Shown piece by piece: positions 1-7,498 of a stretch of 14,532 nucleotides of DNA. Source of the DNA: Clostridiales bacterium DTU023 (lineage in GTDB: Bacteria; Bacillota; Clostridia; Saccharofermentanales; DTU023); contig LFTF01000129.1 of NCBI GenBank assembly GCA_001512945.1, positions 192 to 14,723 of the forward strand, written 5' to 3'. The notes beneath the pieces are model-generated. The model was not told the DNA's origin, searched no databases, and was given only the letters and a program-made list of their open reading frames with translations. A program made the translations under genes and the position numbers. Each line of letters starts with the position of its first letter. Position 1 is the first letter of the stretch.

Positions 1-308
1 TGGGCTTCGCGAATCAGATCGTTGGCGAATGCGCGAAAATTGAGTTTGGGTTGTTTATAGCTTGCGAGCTGTTCCAATAGATCCAAGCTAGCGCGTTGAA
101 CGATGCGCCCCGCAAGGTCTCCCACGCCCGAACCGCCCAATCCTTGAGTAACTATATATAATTGGGTATAGGCGGACGATCCTCCGCTGCGTTCTTCAGC
201 GCCCGTGATCATGTCCGGATAGACGCGGTCTCCCAAGCTGAAAGTATCTTCATTAATAGTTGTTCGTGTGCCTGACTCAGTCAAGCCCATGACAAGTGTT
301 CTGGCCAT
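1..308 (-). CDS. PP2C-like protein phosphatase domain protein, N-terminal part (partial)
   Basis: The gene runs off the left edge, so only the first 102 residues are visible. An ATG at 308 (minus strand) follows a TTGAGG ribosome binding site six bases upstream. The protein opens with the layout of a PP2C (PPM) serine/threonine phosphatase: a motif INEDTF at residues 18-23, matching the conserved NED/NQD motif, then a beta strand and YIVTQGLGGSGVGDLAG at 51-67, matching the family's F-V-x-D-G-M-G-G-x-x-x-G-E-x-A-S. The Asp of the DG motif, which bridges both metal ions in PP2C enzymes, is Gln55 here. If the alignment is right, metal binding is impaired and the protein may be a pseudophosphatase or ligand sensor. 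The SpoIIE/RsbU branch is an alternative. The C-terminal metal ligands lie outside the window. The gene is divergent from the SDR gene. Confidence 0.62.
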   Translation of the reverse strand, partial: MARTLVMGLTESGTRTTINEDTFSLGDRVYPDMITGAEERSGGSSAYTQLYIVTQGLGGSGVGDLAGRIVQRASLDLLEQLASYKQPKLNFRAFANDLIREA

Positions 309-324
309 GCAGGTACCTCAAAAT

Positions 325-339
325 ACCTCTTGAAGAGGT
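325..339. repeat. 15-base inverted repeat in the leader of the PP2C-like gene
   Basis: ACCTCTT-G-AAGAGGT is a perfect 7-base inverted repeat around one central base. It lies between the putative promoter and the ribosome binding site of the minus-strand gene. The size and placement would suit a repressor operator, but the right arm repeats purine-rich ribosome-binding-like sequence, so it may be chance. Confidence 0.3.
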
Positions 340-364
340 GTTAATGGTTATCTTTTTGAGGTTT

Positions 365-373
365 ATGATAACA
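365..373 (-). promoter_or_regulatory. Possible extended -10 promoter for the PP2C-like gene
   Basis: On the minus strand the sequence reads TGTTATCAT, that is TG-N-TATCAT, five of six matches to TATAAT with an upstream TG. The predicted start of transcription would be about 50 bases before the ATG at 308. No TTGACA-like -35 is visible at 16-18 bases. Short motif, so weak evidence alone. Confidence 0.3.
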
Positions 374-380
374 CAAAGGG

Positions 381-389
381 TGATATCAT
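381..389 (+). promoter_or_regulatory. Possible extended -10 promoter for the SDR gene
   Basis: TGATATCAT fits TG-N-TATAAT with one mismatch in the hexamer and lies 70 bases before the ATG at 459. No convincing -35 is seen. The element is nearly palindromic and sits beside the minus-strand element at 365-373, so the two divergent promoters would nearly touch. Confidence 0.3.
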
Positions 390-445
390 TACGAGAACAG
401 AGGGGTTACACTACAAGCATTGTGTGTTTCTGGCACACAGTGGAT

Positions 446-450
446 GGAGG
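446..450 (+). promoter_or_regulatory. Ribosome binding site deciding the SDR start
   Basis: GGAGG, eight bases before the ATG at 459. It supports that ATG over the in-frame TTG at 420 and the ATG at 444, neither of which has a site at proper distance. Confidence 0.7.
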
Positions 451-458
451 CGAATGCA

Positions 459-1268
459 ATGGAACAACAGGTGAATTTCGAACAAAACAAGGCAGCGGTT
501 GTGATCATTACTGGCGCTTCCTCGGGATTGGGTGCCGCGCTGACAAGAAAACTCGATGCGACGCTTCCGGAGGATGTTGAATTCTGGCTGATCGCCCGAG
601 ACGAGTCGAAACTTTCTCATTTCGCGGGATCGCTTGATCATCAATCGCGCCTGTTTGCCATCGACCTCACAGAGTACAGCGCATTTGTCGCACTGCGAAC
701 TGCGCTTGAAGAAGAAAGCCCCCATGTTTTGTTGTTGATCAATAATGCCGGCGAAGGGTGCTCCTGTCTGTTCGAAGAACAGGATGTGGATGCGCACGCG
801 TCACTTTGCGACCTCAACGTCCGCGCACAACTCGCGATGACGTCAGTTGTGTTGCCTCATATGAGCCAGGGAAGTGCCCTGCTTTTCACAGCATCGGTCG
901 CGGCTTTTTTCCCGCAGCCCGGGTTTGCGTCATACGCCGCTTCGAAAGCGTTCATAGTGTCGTATAGTCGCGCAATCAGGGAAGAGCTAAAAGACCGAGG
1001 CATTCGGGTGACGGTGACCTGCCCCAATACGATGTTTACTGATTTTTTAACAGAGGGACAGAAACAGGCACGTCTCAATTCGTACAAGCGTTTTGGGATC
1101 GAAGATCCCGACCTTGTCGCCGAAAAGACATTGGCAGCCATGCGCCGTGACAAAGCCGTGGTTGTGACAAGCTTGACAGGCAAAGCGATCCGAGTCGCCG
1201 CCAAGCTATTACCTACCGGTTGGGTGGTCAGTTGGATTAATCGGAAAAACAGAACCGGATCTCAATGA
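459..1268 (+). CDS. Short-chain dehydrogenase/reductase (SDR) family oxidoreductase
   Basis: A 269-residue classical SDR, a Rossmann-fold NAD(P)-dependent oxidoreductase of the COG0300 type. Residue 18-25 TGASSGLG is the cofactor-binding glycine motif; NNAG at 95-98 and Asn120 are the usual structural and catalytic elements; Ser146, Tyr159 and Lys163 (in YAASK) complete the catalytic tetrad, all present. Length is normal. A basic, partly hydrophobic tail follows the core (from about residue 235), as in DltE-like or membrane-associated SDRs, but it has no clear membrane segment. The substrate cannot be read from sequence. The gene stands alone, divergent from the PP2C-like gene and convergent with the NYN gene. 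The start was chosen from the GGAGG at 446-450. Confidence 0.9.
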   Translation: MEQQVNFEQNKAAVVIITGASSGLGAALTRKLDATLPEDVEFWLIARDESKLSHFAGSLDHQSRLFAIDLTEYSAFVALRTALEEESPHVLLLINNAGEGCSCLFEEQDVDAHASLCDLNVRAQLAMTSVVLPHMSQGSALLFTASVAAFFPQPGFASYAASKAFIVSYSRAIREELKDRGIRVTVTCPNTMFTDFLTEGQKQARLNSYKRFGIEDPDLVAEKTLAAMRRDKAVVVTSLTGKAIRVAAKLLPTGWVVSWINRKNRTGSQ

Positions 1269-1276
1269 TCCGGTTC
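1241..1276 (-). terminator. Rho-independent terminator of the NYN gene, inside the SDR 3' end
   Basis: A perfect 10-base stem, GAACCGGATC (1252-1261) and GATCCGGTTC (1267-1276), with a 5-base loop TCAAT. Read on the minus strand, the hairpin is followed by TGTTTTTCC, a proper T-tract; on the plus strand the bases after it (CTTGATATG) are not T-rich. It therefore terminates mainly the minus-strand gene. The stem overlaps the last codons and the stop of the SDR gene. Confidence 0.75.
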
Positions 1277-1286
1277 CTTGATATGA

Positions 1287-2144
1287 TCAGCGGTTTTTGA
1301 TTTTTAGATAAACGAGCTTGACGTTGGGGTTGCCGGTGTCACGCATTTCGATATCATATTTGCCAATCGACCTGACGAGCGTTGTCAGCTTGTCGTATCC
1401 ATAGTTTCTGGAGTCAAAAGATGGTTGCTTCTTGACGATCAAGTTGCCGACTTCTGCGAGGAATGCCCAGCCGTTTTCATCTTCGACATCACGGATGGAT
1501 GAGTTGATCAGGTTAACCAACTCTTTATCGACCTTGCGAATACCTCGGTCGTCTTTTTTCACAGGACTGCTTGTTTGTCGTCTGTCAGAGGCTGATTTTT
1601 TGTCTGGTTCTTTTCGTGTGGTTGTCTTGGAAGTACGGGCTGCTGGTCTTGCAGGTGCATCTTTCTCGTGATCAGCGTCTTCATCGACATGCTGATCAAT
1701 GATCTCAAGGTAAATGAAACGATCACAGGCAGCAATAAACGGATTGGGAGTTTTCATCTCTCCAAAACCGTAAACTGTTTTGCCCGATTCACGTAAACGT
1801 GTCGCCAATTTTGTAAAGTCGCTGTCGCTTGATACGAGAACAAATCCATCGATCCTATCGGTATAGAGAATATCCATAGCGTCGATGATCATGGCTGAAT
1901 CGGTTGAGTTTTTGCCGGTTGTATAACTGAACTGCTGGATGGGGCTGATGGCGTAGTCGAGGAGCCGTGATTTCCATTGAGTGAGGTTCGGTTTTGTAAA
2001 GTCACCGTAAATACGTTTGATTGTGGGCGTCCCGTAGCGCGCGATCTCTGCCATCATTCCGCGCACATTGTGCGGCGGAACATTATCCGCGTCTATCAGA
2101 ACGGCAAGCCTAAAATCGCTGTTCGTGGGGCTTGGTGTTGCCAT
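1287..2144 (-). CDS. NYN domain protein with C-terminal OST-HTH/LOTUS-like domain
   Basis: A 285-residue protein of the LabA/DUF88 (COG1432) type. Residues 12-150 form a NYN (PIN-like) domain: VLIDADN at 15-21 (Asp18, Asp20), Asp82 in NSTDSAM, and SSDSDF at 105-110 (Asp107, Asp109) are the acidic residues expected to bind metal in this nuclease fold. Residues 155-200 are a low-complexity linker rich in Lys, Arg, Ser and Thr. Residues 205-285 resemble an OST-HTH/LOTUS domain, an RNA-binding winged helix. A metal-dependent RNase or RNA-binding role is known for the fold, but the target is not. The minus-strand ATG at 2144 has AAGGG about 11 bases upstream, slightly long. Single gene with its own terminator. 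Confidence 0.87.
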   Translation of the reverse strand: MATPSPTNSDFRLAVLIDADNVPPHNVRGMMAEIARYGTPTIKRIYGDFTKPNLTQWKSRLLDYAISPIQQFSYTTGKNSTDSAMIIDAMDILYTDRIDGFVLVSSDSDFTKLATRLRESGKTVYGFGEMKTPNPFIAACDRFIYLEIIDQHVDEDADHEKDAPARPAARTSKTTTRKEPDKKSASDRRQTSSPVKKDDRGIRKVDKELVNLINSSIRDVEDENGWAFLAEVGNLIVKKQPSFDSRNYGYDKLTTLVRSIGKYDIEMRDTGNPNVKLVYLKIKNR

Positions 2145-2197
2145 AGTTTAATAATCCCTTCGTTGATAGCCGCCTTTCTGGCAGCTTGTCAGTAATT

Positions 2198-2206
2198 ATT
2201 CTAACA
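2198..2206 (-). promoter_or_regulatory. Possible extended -10 promoter for the NYN gene
   Basis: On the minus strand TGTTAGAAT reads as TG-N-TAGAAT, about 54 bases before the ATG at 2144. No clear -35 accompanies it. It shares the divergent gap with the element at 2247-2255. Confidence 0.33.
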
Positions 2207-2246
2207 CAGCCGGTGCAGTCTTCGGCTCAATCTGCTGTGTGGTCCA

Positions 2247-2255
2247 TGGTATGAT
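2247..2255 (+). promoter_or_regulatory. Possible extended -10 promoter for the nucleotidyltransferase gene
   Basis: TGGTATGAT, an extended -10 with five of six hexamer matches, 38 bases before the ATG at 2294. The hexamer at the normal -35 distance (TCAATC) is not a match. Confidence 0.4.
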
Positions 2256-2293
2256 TAAAGCATATATTTAAAAACTCATTAAAGGAGTCGCCG

Positions 2294-3223
2294 ATGAAGT
2301 CAAAAGAGCCAGTTCTTGTAGTGATGGCAGCCGGGATGGGTTCCCGTTATGGAGGGTTAAAACAGCTTGATCCTGTCGGACCGACAGGCGAGATTCTGAT
2401 GGACTATTCTGTGTATGACGCTCTTCAGGCAGGTTTTAAAGAAGTAATCTTTATTATCCGGAGGGAGTTTGAAGCGCAATTTGATCAGCTGATCGCGCGC
2501 AAACTCGGCAATCACATCCGGTACCGATACGCCTTTCAGGATCTTCACGATTTGCCCGCCGATTATCACGTTCCGGAGGGGCGTGTCAAGCCTTGGGGGA
2601 CAGGACATGCGATTCTGGCAGCTCGCGATATGATCGATGGCCCCTTTGCCGTGATCAACGCAGACGACTATTACGGACAAAGCGCCTACGCGAAAATATT
2701 TGGGTTTTTGAAAGAAGGCAGTTTGGAAGACAAGGTACCCAAGGGGGGGCTTTGTGTGTGGCAACTTCGCGAAACGCTCTCCAATTATGGGCACGTCTCG
2801 CGCGGAGTTTGCGATATCTGCGATGACGGCCAAGTGAAAACGGTAACAGAAATAAAAAGGATTGAACGTGACGGCAACAACGCGCGTTTTACCACTGACA
2901 ATGGCAAGTCATATCGGTCGCTAGACGGCGATTCGCCTGTTTCGATGAATTTTTGGGGATTCCCTCGATCTTTTCTCGATGTGCTCAGCGAACGTTTTCC
3001 TATTTTTTTGAAGGATGCCTTGATAACAGACCCGCTAACGGCTGAATACCTCTTGCCCGTGATAGTCGGTGACGAACTATCCGAGGGGGCGATGGAGGTC
3101 CACGCAATGGCCGTGGAGGACTCCTGGTTCGGTGTTACCAACCGCGAGGACAGACCGCGCGTGCAAGCTGTGCTTGCGGATTACGCGAACCGTGGAATCT
3201 ATCCGTCACCGCTCTGGTCATGA
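2294..3223 (+). CDS. Nucleotidyltransferase family protein (NDP-sugar pyrophosphorylase-like)
   Basis: A 309-residue protein with an N-terminal nucleotidyltransferase fold. MAAGMGSRYGGLKQL (11-25) is the G-x-G-x-R loop that binds the nucleotide triphosphate, with the lysine typical of sugar-1-phosphate nucleotidyltransferases. GTGHA (102-106) and NADDYYG (122-128) match the substrate loop and the metal-binding Asp. The family is common in Clostridia as a stand-alone 300-residue protein beginning almost identically (MAAGMGSRYGGLKQLDPVGP), and its sugar and nucleotide are not established. There are no left-handed beta-helix repeats of the acyltransferase (GlmU) type. AAAGGAG lies six bases before the ATG. 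No cell-wall or capsule genes are adjacent, so the pathway stays open. Confidence 0.85.
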   Translation: MKSKEPVLVVMAAGMGSRYGGLKQLDPVGPTGEILMDYSVYDALQAGFKEVIFIIRREFEAQFDQLIARKLGNHIRYRYAFQDLHDLPADYHVPEGRVKPWGTGHAILAARDMIDGPFAVINADDYYGQSAYAKIFGFLKEGSLEDKVPKGGLCVWQLRETLSNYGHVSRGVCDICDDGQVKTVTEIKRIERDGNNARFTTDNGKSYRSLDGDSPVSMNFWGFPRSFLDVLSERFPIFLKDALITDPLTAEYLLPVIVGDELSEGAMEVHAMAVEDSWFGVTNREDRPRVQAVLADYANRGIYPSPLWS

Positions 3224-3303
3224 CCGGGGATGTAATATATAACATATTTGGATTAACCGTTAGGGCCACTCTCTGATGGGCCAGAATACGGCAGGAGAAA
3301 GCG

Positions 3304-5052
3304 ATGAAATTAATAACTGAGATAGCGGAAGCGCTCGCGAGGAAGTTGTCGTGGGAGCTTGCGGATGTTTTAATAAATATTAGTGTGCCGCCAAGGCCAG
3401 AGATGGGGGATATTGCGTTCCCTTGTTTTCGTTTAGCGAAGACATTCAAAAAATCTCCCGGCGAGATCGCTGCTGATCTAAAGCGTTCGCTCGAAGATGA
3501 GGCGGATGGTGGTCTCAAAGGCATGTTCCAAGCGTTGGATCGCATCGAAGCGGCAGGCGGATATCTCAATTTCTTCATACGCCGCGACTATCTCGCGCGC
3601 ACAGTTTTGCGTTCATCGATCGAGGCGGGATTGAAACCTGGTTCATCAGACGAGGGTGCAGACAAGACGGTGATCGTCGAATATTCTTCTCCCAATATAG
3701 CAAAACCCTTTCACGTCGGACACGGTTTCTCAACGTTTCTTGGGGAAGCGATCGCTAATCTGTTTGAATTCGGCGGGTACCACGTTGAACGCTTTAATCA
3801 CTTAGGCGACTACGGCACACAGTTTGGAAAGCTGATCGTTGCCTGGCGGCTTTGGGGTGATCCGGATGCTTTGAAGAAAGCTCCAATCGGTGAACTGACG
3901 CGCATCTATGTCAAATTTCATGAGCAGGCAGACGTGTTACCGGAGCTTGAGGACGAGGCAAGAGCGGCATTTAGTCGCCTTGAACACGGTGACCCTGAGG
4001 AGATCGCTTTATGGGAGAACTTCCGCGATGTCAGCCTCAATGAGTTCAATAAAATCTATGACCGCGTCGGTATTGCGTTTGATAATACCAACGGGGAGAG
4101 ATTCTATTCGCCCATGATTCCGGAAGTTGTCGAAACGCTGAAATCGAAAGGATTGCTGGAAGAAAGCGAAGGGGCTCAAGTCGTTAATTTAGACTCGTTT
4201 GATTTGAACCCGTGTCTTATTCTGAAGAGCGATGGTTCAACTATTTACGCGTCACGCGACATCGCCTCTATCATTTATCGTGAAGACGTCTATAACTTTT
4301 TTAAGAATATTTACGTGGTTGGAATACCGCAAAAAAATCATTTCAATCAGGTGTTCGCGGTTATGAAGCGGATGGATTTCCCCAAGGCGGATGATTGTAT
4401 CCATGTCGCATTCGGCACGGTTCGCTTTGCCGGGGGAGTCTTTGCGTCAAGGACGGGCAATGTGGTTTTGCTGGAAGACCTGCTCGATACGAGTGTTGCC
4501 AAAACACGTGCCTTAATCGCCGCCAATAACCCTGATATGGATGACCACGAAGTTGACACGATTGCTGAGCAGGTGGGCGTGGGCGCTGTTCGCTACGCTT
4601 ATCTGCGCAACGGACGGGAGCGCGACATCGTATTCTCGTGGGAGGAGATGCTTGATTTTGAGGGGGATACGGCACCCTATCTTATGTACACCGTGACACG
4701 CTGTGCATCGCTTGAGCGCAAGGCGCCCTTGCGTCTTCTCGAGCGTGCCAACCATGTCAGTGATGAGGAGCTTTCGCTACTCGTTTCTGACGATGAACAA
4801 GAGTTGATCAAAGAGATTGAACGATTTCCAGAGGCAGTCAAGGCAGCGCGTGAGGCATATGAGCCTTCAATCATGATCCGGCAGGTCATGACTCTCGCGC
4901 GGTCGTTTAACACGTTTTACCACAATTCATCTATTTTGAAGGCAGAAAATGACGAGCTGATTGTGGCGCGTCTCGCTCTTACGCAAGCAGTTGGAAGGAC
5001 ACTTTCTGCGGGGCTTCGCCTCGCGGGGATAGAACCCGTCGATCGGATGTAG
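3304..5052 (+). CDS. argS: Arginyl-tRNA synthetase
   Basis: A 582-residue class I aminoacyl-tRNA synthetase that charges tRNA-Arg with arginine in the cytoplasm. Residues 1-95 match the ArgRS-specific N-terminal domain. VEYSSPNIAKPFHVGHGFS (125-143) carries the HIGH signature as HVGH (137-140). Tyr-rich ArgRS motifs and HLGDYGTQFGKL (166-177) follow. The KMSK region reads GVFASRTGNVVLLEDLL (378-394), so the usual GKMSTRKG lysines are Val and Thr; many ArgRS proteins have a degenerate KMSK. The DALR anticodon-binding domain spans about 455-582, ending in the typical GLRLAGIEPVDRM. AGGAG is six bases before the ATG. The 80-base leader shows no T-box: no specifier stem or T-box sequence is visible. 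Confidence 0.97.
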   Translation: MKLITEIAEALARKLSWELADVLINISVPPRPEMGDIAFPCFRLAKTFKKSPGEIAADLKRSLEDEADGGLKGMFQALDRIEAAGGYLNFFIRRDYLARTVLRSSIEAGLKPGSSDEGADKTVIVEYSSPNIAKPFHVGHGFSTFLGEAIANLFEFGGYHVERFNHLGDYGTQFGKLIVAWRLWGDPDALKKAPIGELTRIYVKFHEQADVLPELEDEARAAFSRLEHGDPEEIALWENFRDVSLNEFNKIYDRVGIAFDNTNGERFYSPMIPEVVETLKSKGLLEESEGAQVVNLDSFDLNPCLILKSDGSTIYASRDIASIIYREDVYNFFKNIYVVGIPQKNHFNQVFAVMKRMDFPKADDCIHVAFGTVRFAGGVFASRTGNVVLLEDLLDTSVAKTRALIAANNPDMDDHEVDTIAEQVGVGAVRYAYLRNGRERDIVFSWEEMLDFEGDTAPYLMYTVTRCASLERKAPLRLLERANHVSDEELSLLVSDDEQELIKEIERFPEAVKAAREAYEPSIMIRQVMTLARSFNTFYHNSSILKAENDELIVARLALTQAVGRTLSAGLRLAGIEPVDRM

Positions 5053-5081
5053 AGCGGATGAACCCGCAAGAAACGCAACAA

Positions 5082-5090
5082 GGGGAGGTG
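5082..5090 (+). promoter_or_regulatory. Ribosome binding site deciding the start of the M3-family gene
   Basis: GGGGAGGTG, three bases before the ATG at 5094 counted from the end of the purine run, or about six from GGAGG. It is one of the strongest sites in the window and argues for 5094 rather than the in-frame ATG at 5058, which lies only six bases after the argS stop. Confidence 0.7.
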
Positions 5091-5093
5091 GCG

Positions 5094-6830
5094 ATGAATA
5101 CCAACCTTATGCAATGGCTCAAAGACGAGGTCCTTTGTTCGCTGCCTCACCATGAGACTATTGCTAAGGACGCAAAGAAGGCATCTTCCGATTTTCGATT
5201 CGCTTTTAGCGAAACCGATCTGGTTAAAGTAATCCGGAGTGTGACCGATACGCTTCATGATCTGGAAACGCGTTGCAAAAAGCTTGCTTTGCTTTCCTTT
5301 TACGCAGCTGATGATCAGCAGGTCCGGCAGCTGCTCGATGAGACTTCGGACGCCTATCTGCGAACGCTCGCGGAGTATTCTGACTTTTTCTCGACTGTTG
5401 CGCGATCTTCGAAAATTGATCGCCTGCCTTGTTTGACAAGCCAATCATTTTCTGGCGAGGCAGATCGTCTGTCAACTTGCTACGCTAAGCAATTGCTGCC
5501 ATTATTGAAAAAAGAAAAAACACTTGTCGCGCAACAAATGCAGTTGCTCGAAGAAATCTCACTGTCCTCATCGCAATTTGAGGTGGTGAAAGGTGAGGTT
5601 AGGCAACTGCTCCAGTCTGTGTCGCGTGATCGGCGTGCCAGATCATACCATTCGCTTATTGGCCAGATCGGCAAAAACAAAGAGGCGATAAAGCAGCATT
5701 TTCTTGAGCTCCATACTCTGAGGCGGTCGCTCGGAGAGCAAGCGGGATTTTCTACGTTCTATGACTATGCGACACGCCGTTCGGGCCTATCAGACCGCTC
5801 ACAGATTCAATTATTTAGACAGCGTGTCCAGAAACACATCGCTCCGCTCGTGCGTCCTATCAAGGCGATGCAATGGTCGCGATTGGGCATTTCAGAGCCT
5901 AAACCGTGGGATATTATGTACACGGCGCCGTTCGGTGTTCCGGTTTTATCTCCGGAAGCTCTGCCTTTGGAAAAAACATATCTTGACTCGCTGCGTTTCA
6001 TTTTTACGGCCAAGGTACCCATGTTTGAAACGATGACACGGGAGGGCGCGCTGGCGTTTCACGTATCGGGAGCAACGAACTATGACGGGGCACTCCAACG
6101 TGCCTTAGTGAGAGATGCTTCGCCAGACGTATTAAGTGCCTACTTCCCGGGAATTGACCAATCATTTCTTCTGATCGCTCAGATTCCTCAGGAGATGGTC
6201 GCAAGGATTGTATTCTCAGAAACGGGATCATTGCTGTTTGAGCAGTTGACGGAGATTAAACGCTCTTTTTCAATACCGCATTCCCCCGTATGTCCTGTTC
6301 GCCAGGTCGTTCGCCAGTCGATGGCTATCTTGTCGCAGCCGGCATGGGTGCCATTTTACGGCAATATGACAAAATATGCTCGTGAATATGATTTGATTGA
6401 TCTTGTATTACGGTTGCCTGTTTGTTGTGCGCTCGATGAGATGGAGGAGTTTCTCGCGCGCGCCCGTGTAACCAACATGGCGGTGTTCCGACATGCTTGG
6501 AACGAAATCGCATCGCGTTATAGTCTCCCCGGTACAGAAACCGGCAATCCCGCGTTGATCCCTGTCGAGGATGCCTGGCTTTTCTCACCTATGCTCTGGC
6601 GTGAGCCTTTGACTGATGTATTTGATGCGATGGCTGCGGTTTCGGTGCTGGGCACGCAACCAATGGGCCGTCACCATAAGCGTCTGGAAGATTATTTCAC
6701 GCGTCTCCTCAATAGTGACAGTGGTTGTGAACCTTTTTCACGGTTGACCGAGGCGGGATTCCCCTCTCCTTTCGAAGAAGAGACCGTGATGAAAGCTGCG
6801 TTTGCGATTGCCGACTTTCTTGGGCTTTGA
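5094..6830 (+). CDS. M3-family oligoendopeptidase homologue, predicted catalytically inactive
   Basis: A 578-residue protein with the overall plan of bacterial M3 oligoendopeptidases (TIGR02289-like, about 560 residues): a helical N-terminal lobe (1-190), the segment FSTFYDYATRRSGL (219-232), and a C-terminal half with PVCCALDEMEEFL (442-454) and the final FSRLTEAGFPSPFE block. The zinc site is lost. Where HExxH is expected there is SETGS (375-379), and 29 residues after its first position, the spacing of the third ligand in M3 enzymes (His473 to Glu502 in thimet oligopeptidase), is Gln404 instead of Glu. The His and Tyr of the C-terminal catalytic block align with Met500 and Thr507/Asp508. 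Of the five HExxH positions only Glu and Gly survive. The frame is intact and the ribosome binding site strong, so this looks like a retained pseudoprotease rather than a decaying gene. It lies between argS (41-base gap) and rdgB (32-base gap), probably in one operon. No signal peptide. Function unknown. Confidence 0.8.
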   Translation: MNTNLMQWLKDEVLCSLPHHETIAKDAKKASSDFRFAFSETDLVKVIRSVTDTLHDLETRCKKLALLSFYAADDQQVRQLLDETSDAYLRTLAEYSDFFSTVARSSKIDRLPCLTSQSFSGEADRLSTCYAKQLLPLLKKEKTLVAQQMQLLEEISLSSSQFEVVKGEVRQLLQSVSRDRRARSYHSLIGQIGKNKEAIKQHFLELHTLRRSLGEQAGFSTFYDYATRRSGLSDRSQIQLFRQRVQKHIAPLVRPIKAMQWSRLGISEPKPWDIMYTAPFGVPVLSPEALPLEKTYLDSLRFIFTAKVPMFETMTREGALAFHVSGATNYDGALQRALVRDASPDVLSAYFPGIDQSFLLIAQIPQEMVARIVFSETGSLLFEQLTEIKRSFSIPHSPVCPVRQVVRQSMAILSQPAWVPFYGNMTKYAREYDLIDLVLRLPVCCALDEMEEFLARARVTNMAVFRHAWNEIASRYSLPGTETGNPALIPVEDAWLFSPMLWREPLTDVFDAMAAVSVLGTQPMGRHHKRLEDYFTRLLNSDSGCEPFSRLTEAGFPSPFEEETVMKAAFAIADFLGL

Positions 6831-6862
6831 CGTTCAACGTTACATAAGGAGAGATTGAAATA

Positions 6863-7453
6863 ATGGATATCATTGTTGCTACCCATAACCGCGACAAACT
6901 CAATGAAATGTCAACAATTGCGAAAAGATATCCTGTCATATTTTGGGGCCTTGGGGATTTGGGTCTTGACACAAGTATTGAGGAAACGGGGACAACCTTT
7001 GATGAAAACGCTTTGATCAAGGCACGCGCCATATACGAGCGAATTGGCGGTATTGTTATCGCTGACGATTCAGGGCTTTGCGTGGACGCACTTTCAGGAG
7101 CTCCCGGGTTGTATTCGGCTCGTTACGGTGGCGTGGAGGCTTCGGATTCAGACAAGGTGCGCCATTTGCTCGATCAAATGAAAACGATTGCTCCTCAAGA
7201 CAGGCAAGCGGCATTTTTTTGTTCACTTGCTGTTATTCTGTCTGACGGTACGGAGCGGATTTACCACGGTGTCACAAAGGGCACGATAGCGGAAAGTCCA
7301 ATCGGAATAACCGGGTTCGGATACGACCCTGTCTTTATACCAGAAGGTGAAACGCGGACGATGGCGGAAATGACGGCGCAAGACAAGAATACAATCAGCC
7401 ATCGGGGTCGCGCGCTGCGATTATTTCTACGCGAATTGTTTCCAAGTGTTTAG
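6863..7453 (+). CDS. rdgB: XTP/dITP diphosphatase (Ham1/RdgB family)
   Basis: A 196-residue enzyme that hydrolyses non-canonical purine nucleotides such as dITP and XTP to monophosphates, keeping them out of DNA and RNA. Family motifs appear in order: ATHNRDK (6-12, for the usual T-x-N-x-x-K nucleotide site), TFDENALIKA (45-54), ADDSGL (67-72), GAPGLYSARY (79-88), GFGYDPVF (151-158), Lys175-Asn176 and SHRGRAL (179-185). Length is normal. AAGGAG precedes the ATG by 10 bases. The usual RG before GFGYDP is replaced by IGIT, a mild variant. Confidence 0.96.
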   Translation: MDIIVATHNRDKLNEMSTIAKRYPVIFWGLGDLGLDTSIEETGTTFDENALIKARAIYERIGGIVIADDSGLCVDALSGAPGLYSARYGGVEASDSDKVRHLLDQMKTIAPQDRQAAFFCSLAVILSDGTERIYHGVTKGTIAESPIGITGFGYDPVFIPEGETRTMAEMTAQDKNTISHRGRALRLFLRELFPSV

Positions 7454-7498
7454 CTTTACGGAATCTGAAGGCCGGTAATATCGGTAAAGAGGTGATTT

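Noticed and set aside
420..458. In-frame TTG start adding 13 residues to the SDR protein
   Set aside because: GGAGG at 446-450 is at ideal distance from the ATG at 459, and the glycine motif then lies at the normal distance from the N-terminus.
857..1204. Long open frame antisense to the SDR gene, and similar antisense frames elsewhere
   Set aside because: They overlap well-supported genes, have no ribosome binding sites at proper distance and resemble no family; mirror frames of the real genes.
3224..3303. Possible T-box leader before argS
   Set aside because: The gap is only 80 bases and shows no specifier stem, T-box sequence or terminator/antiterminator pair.
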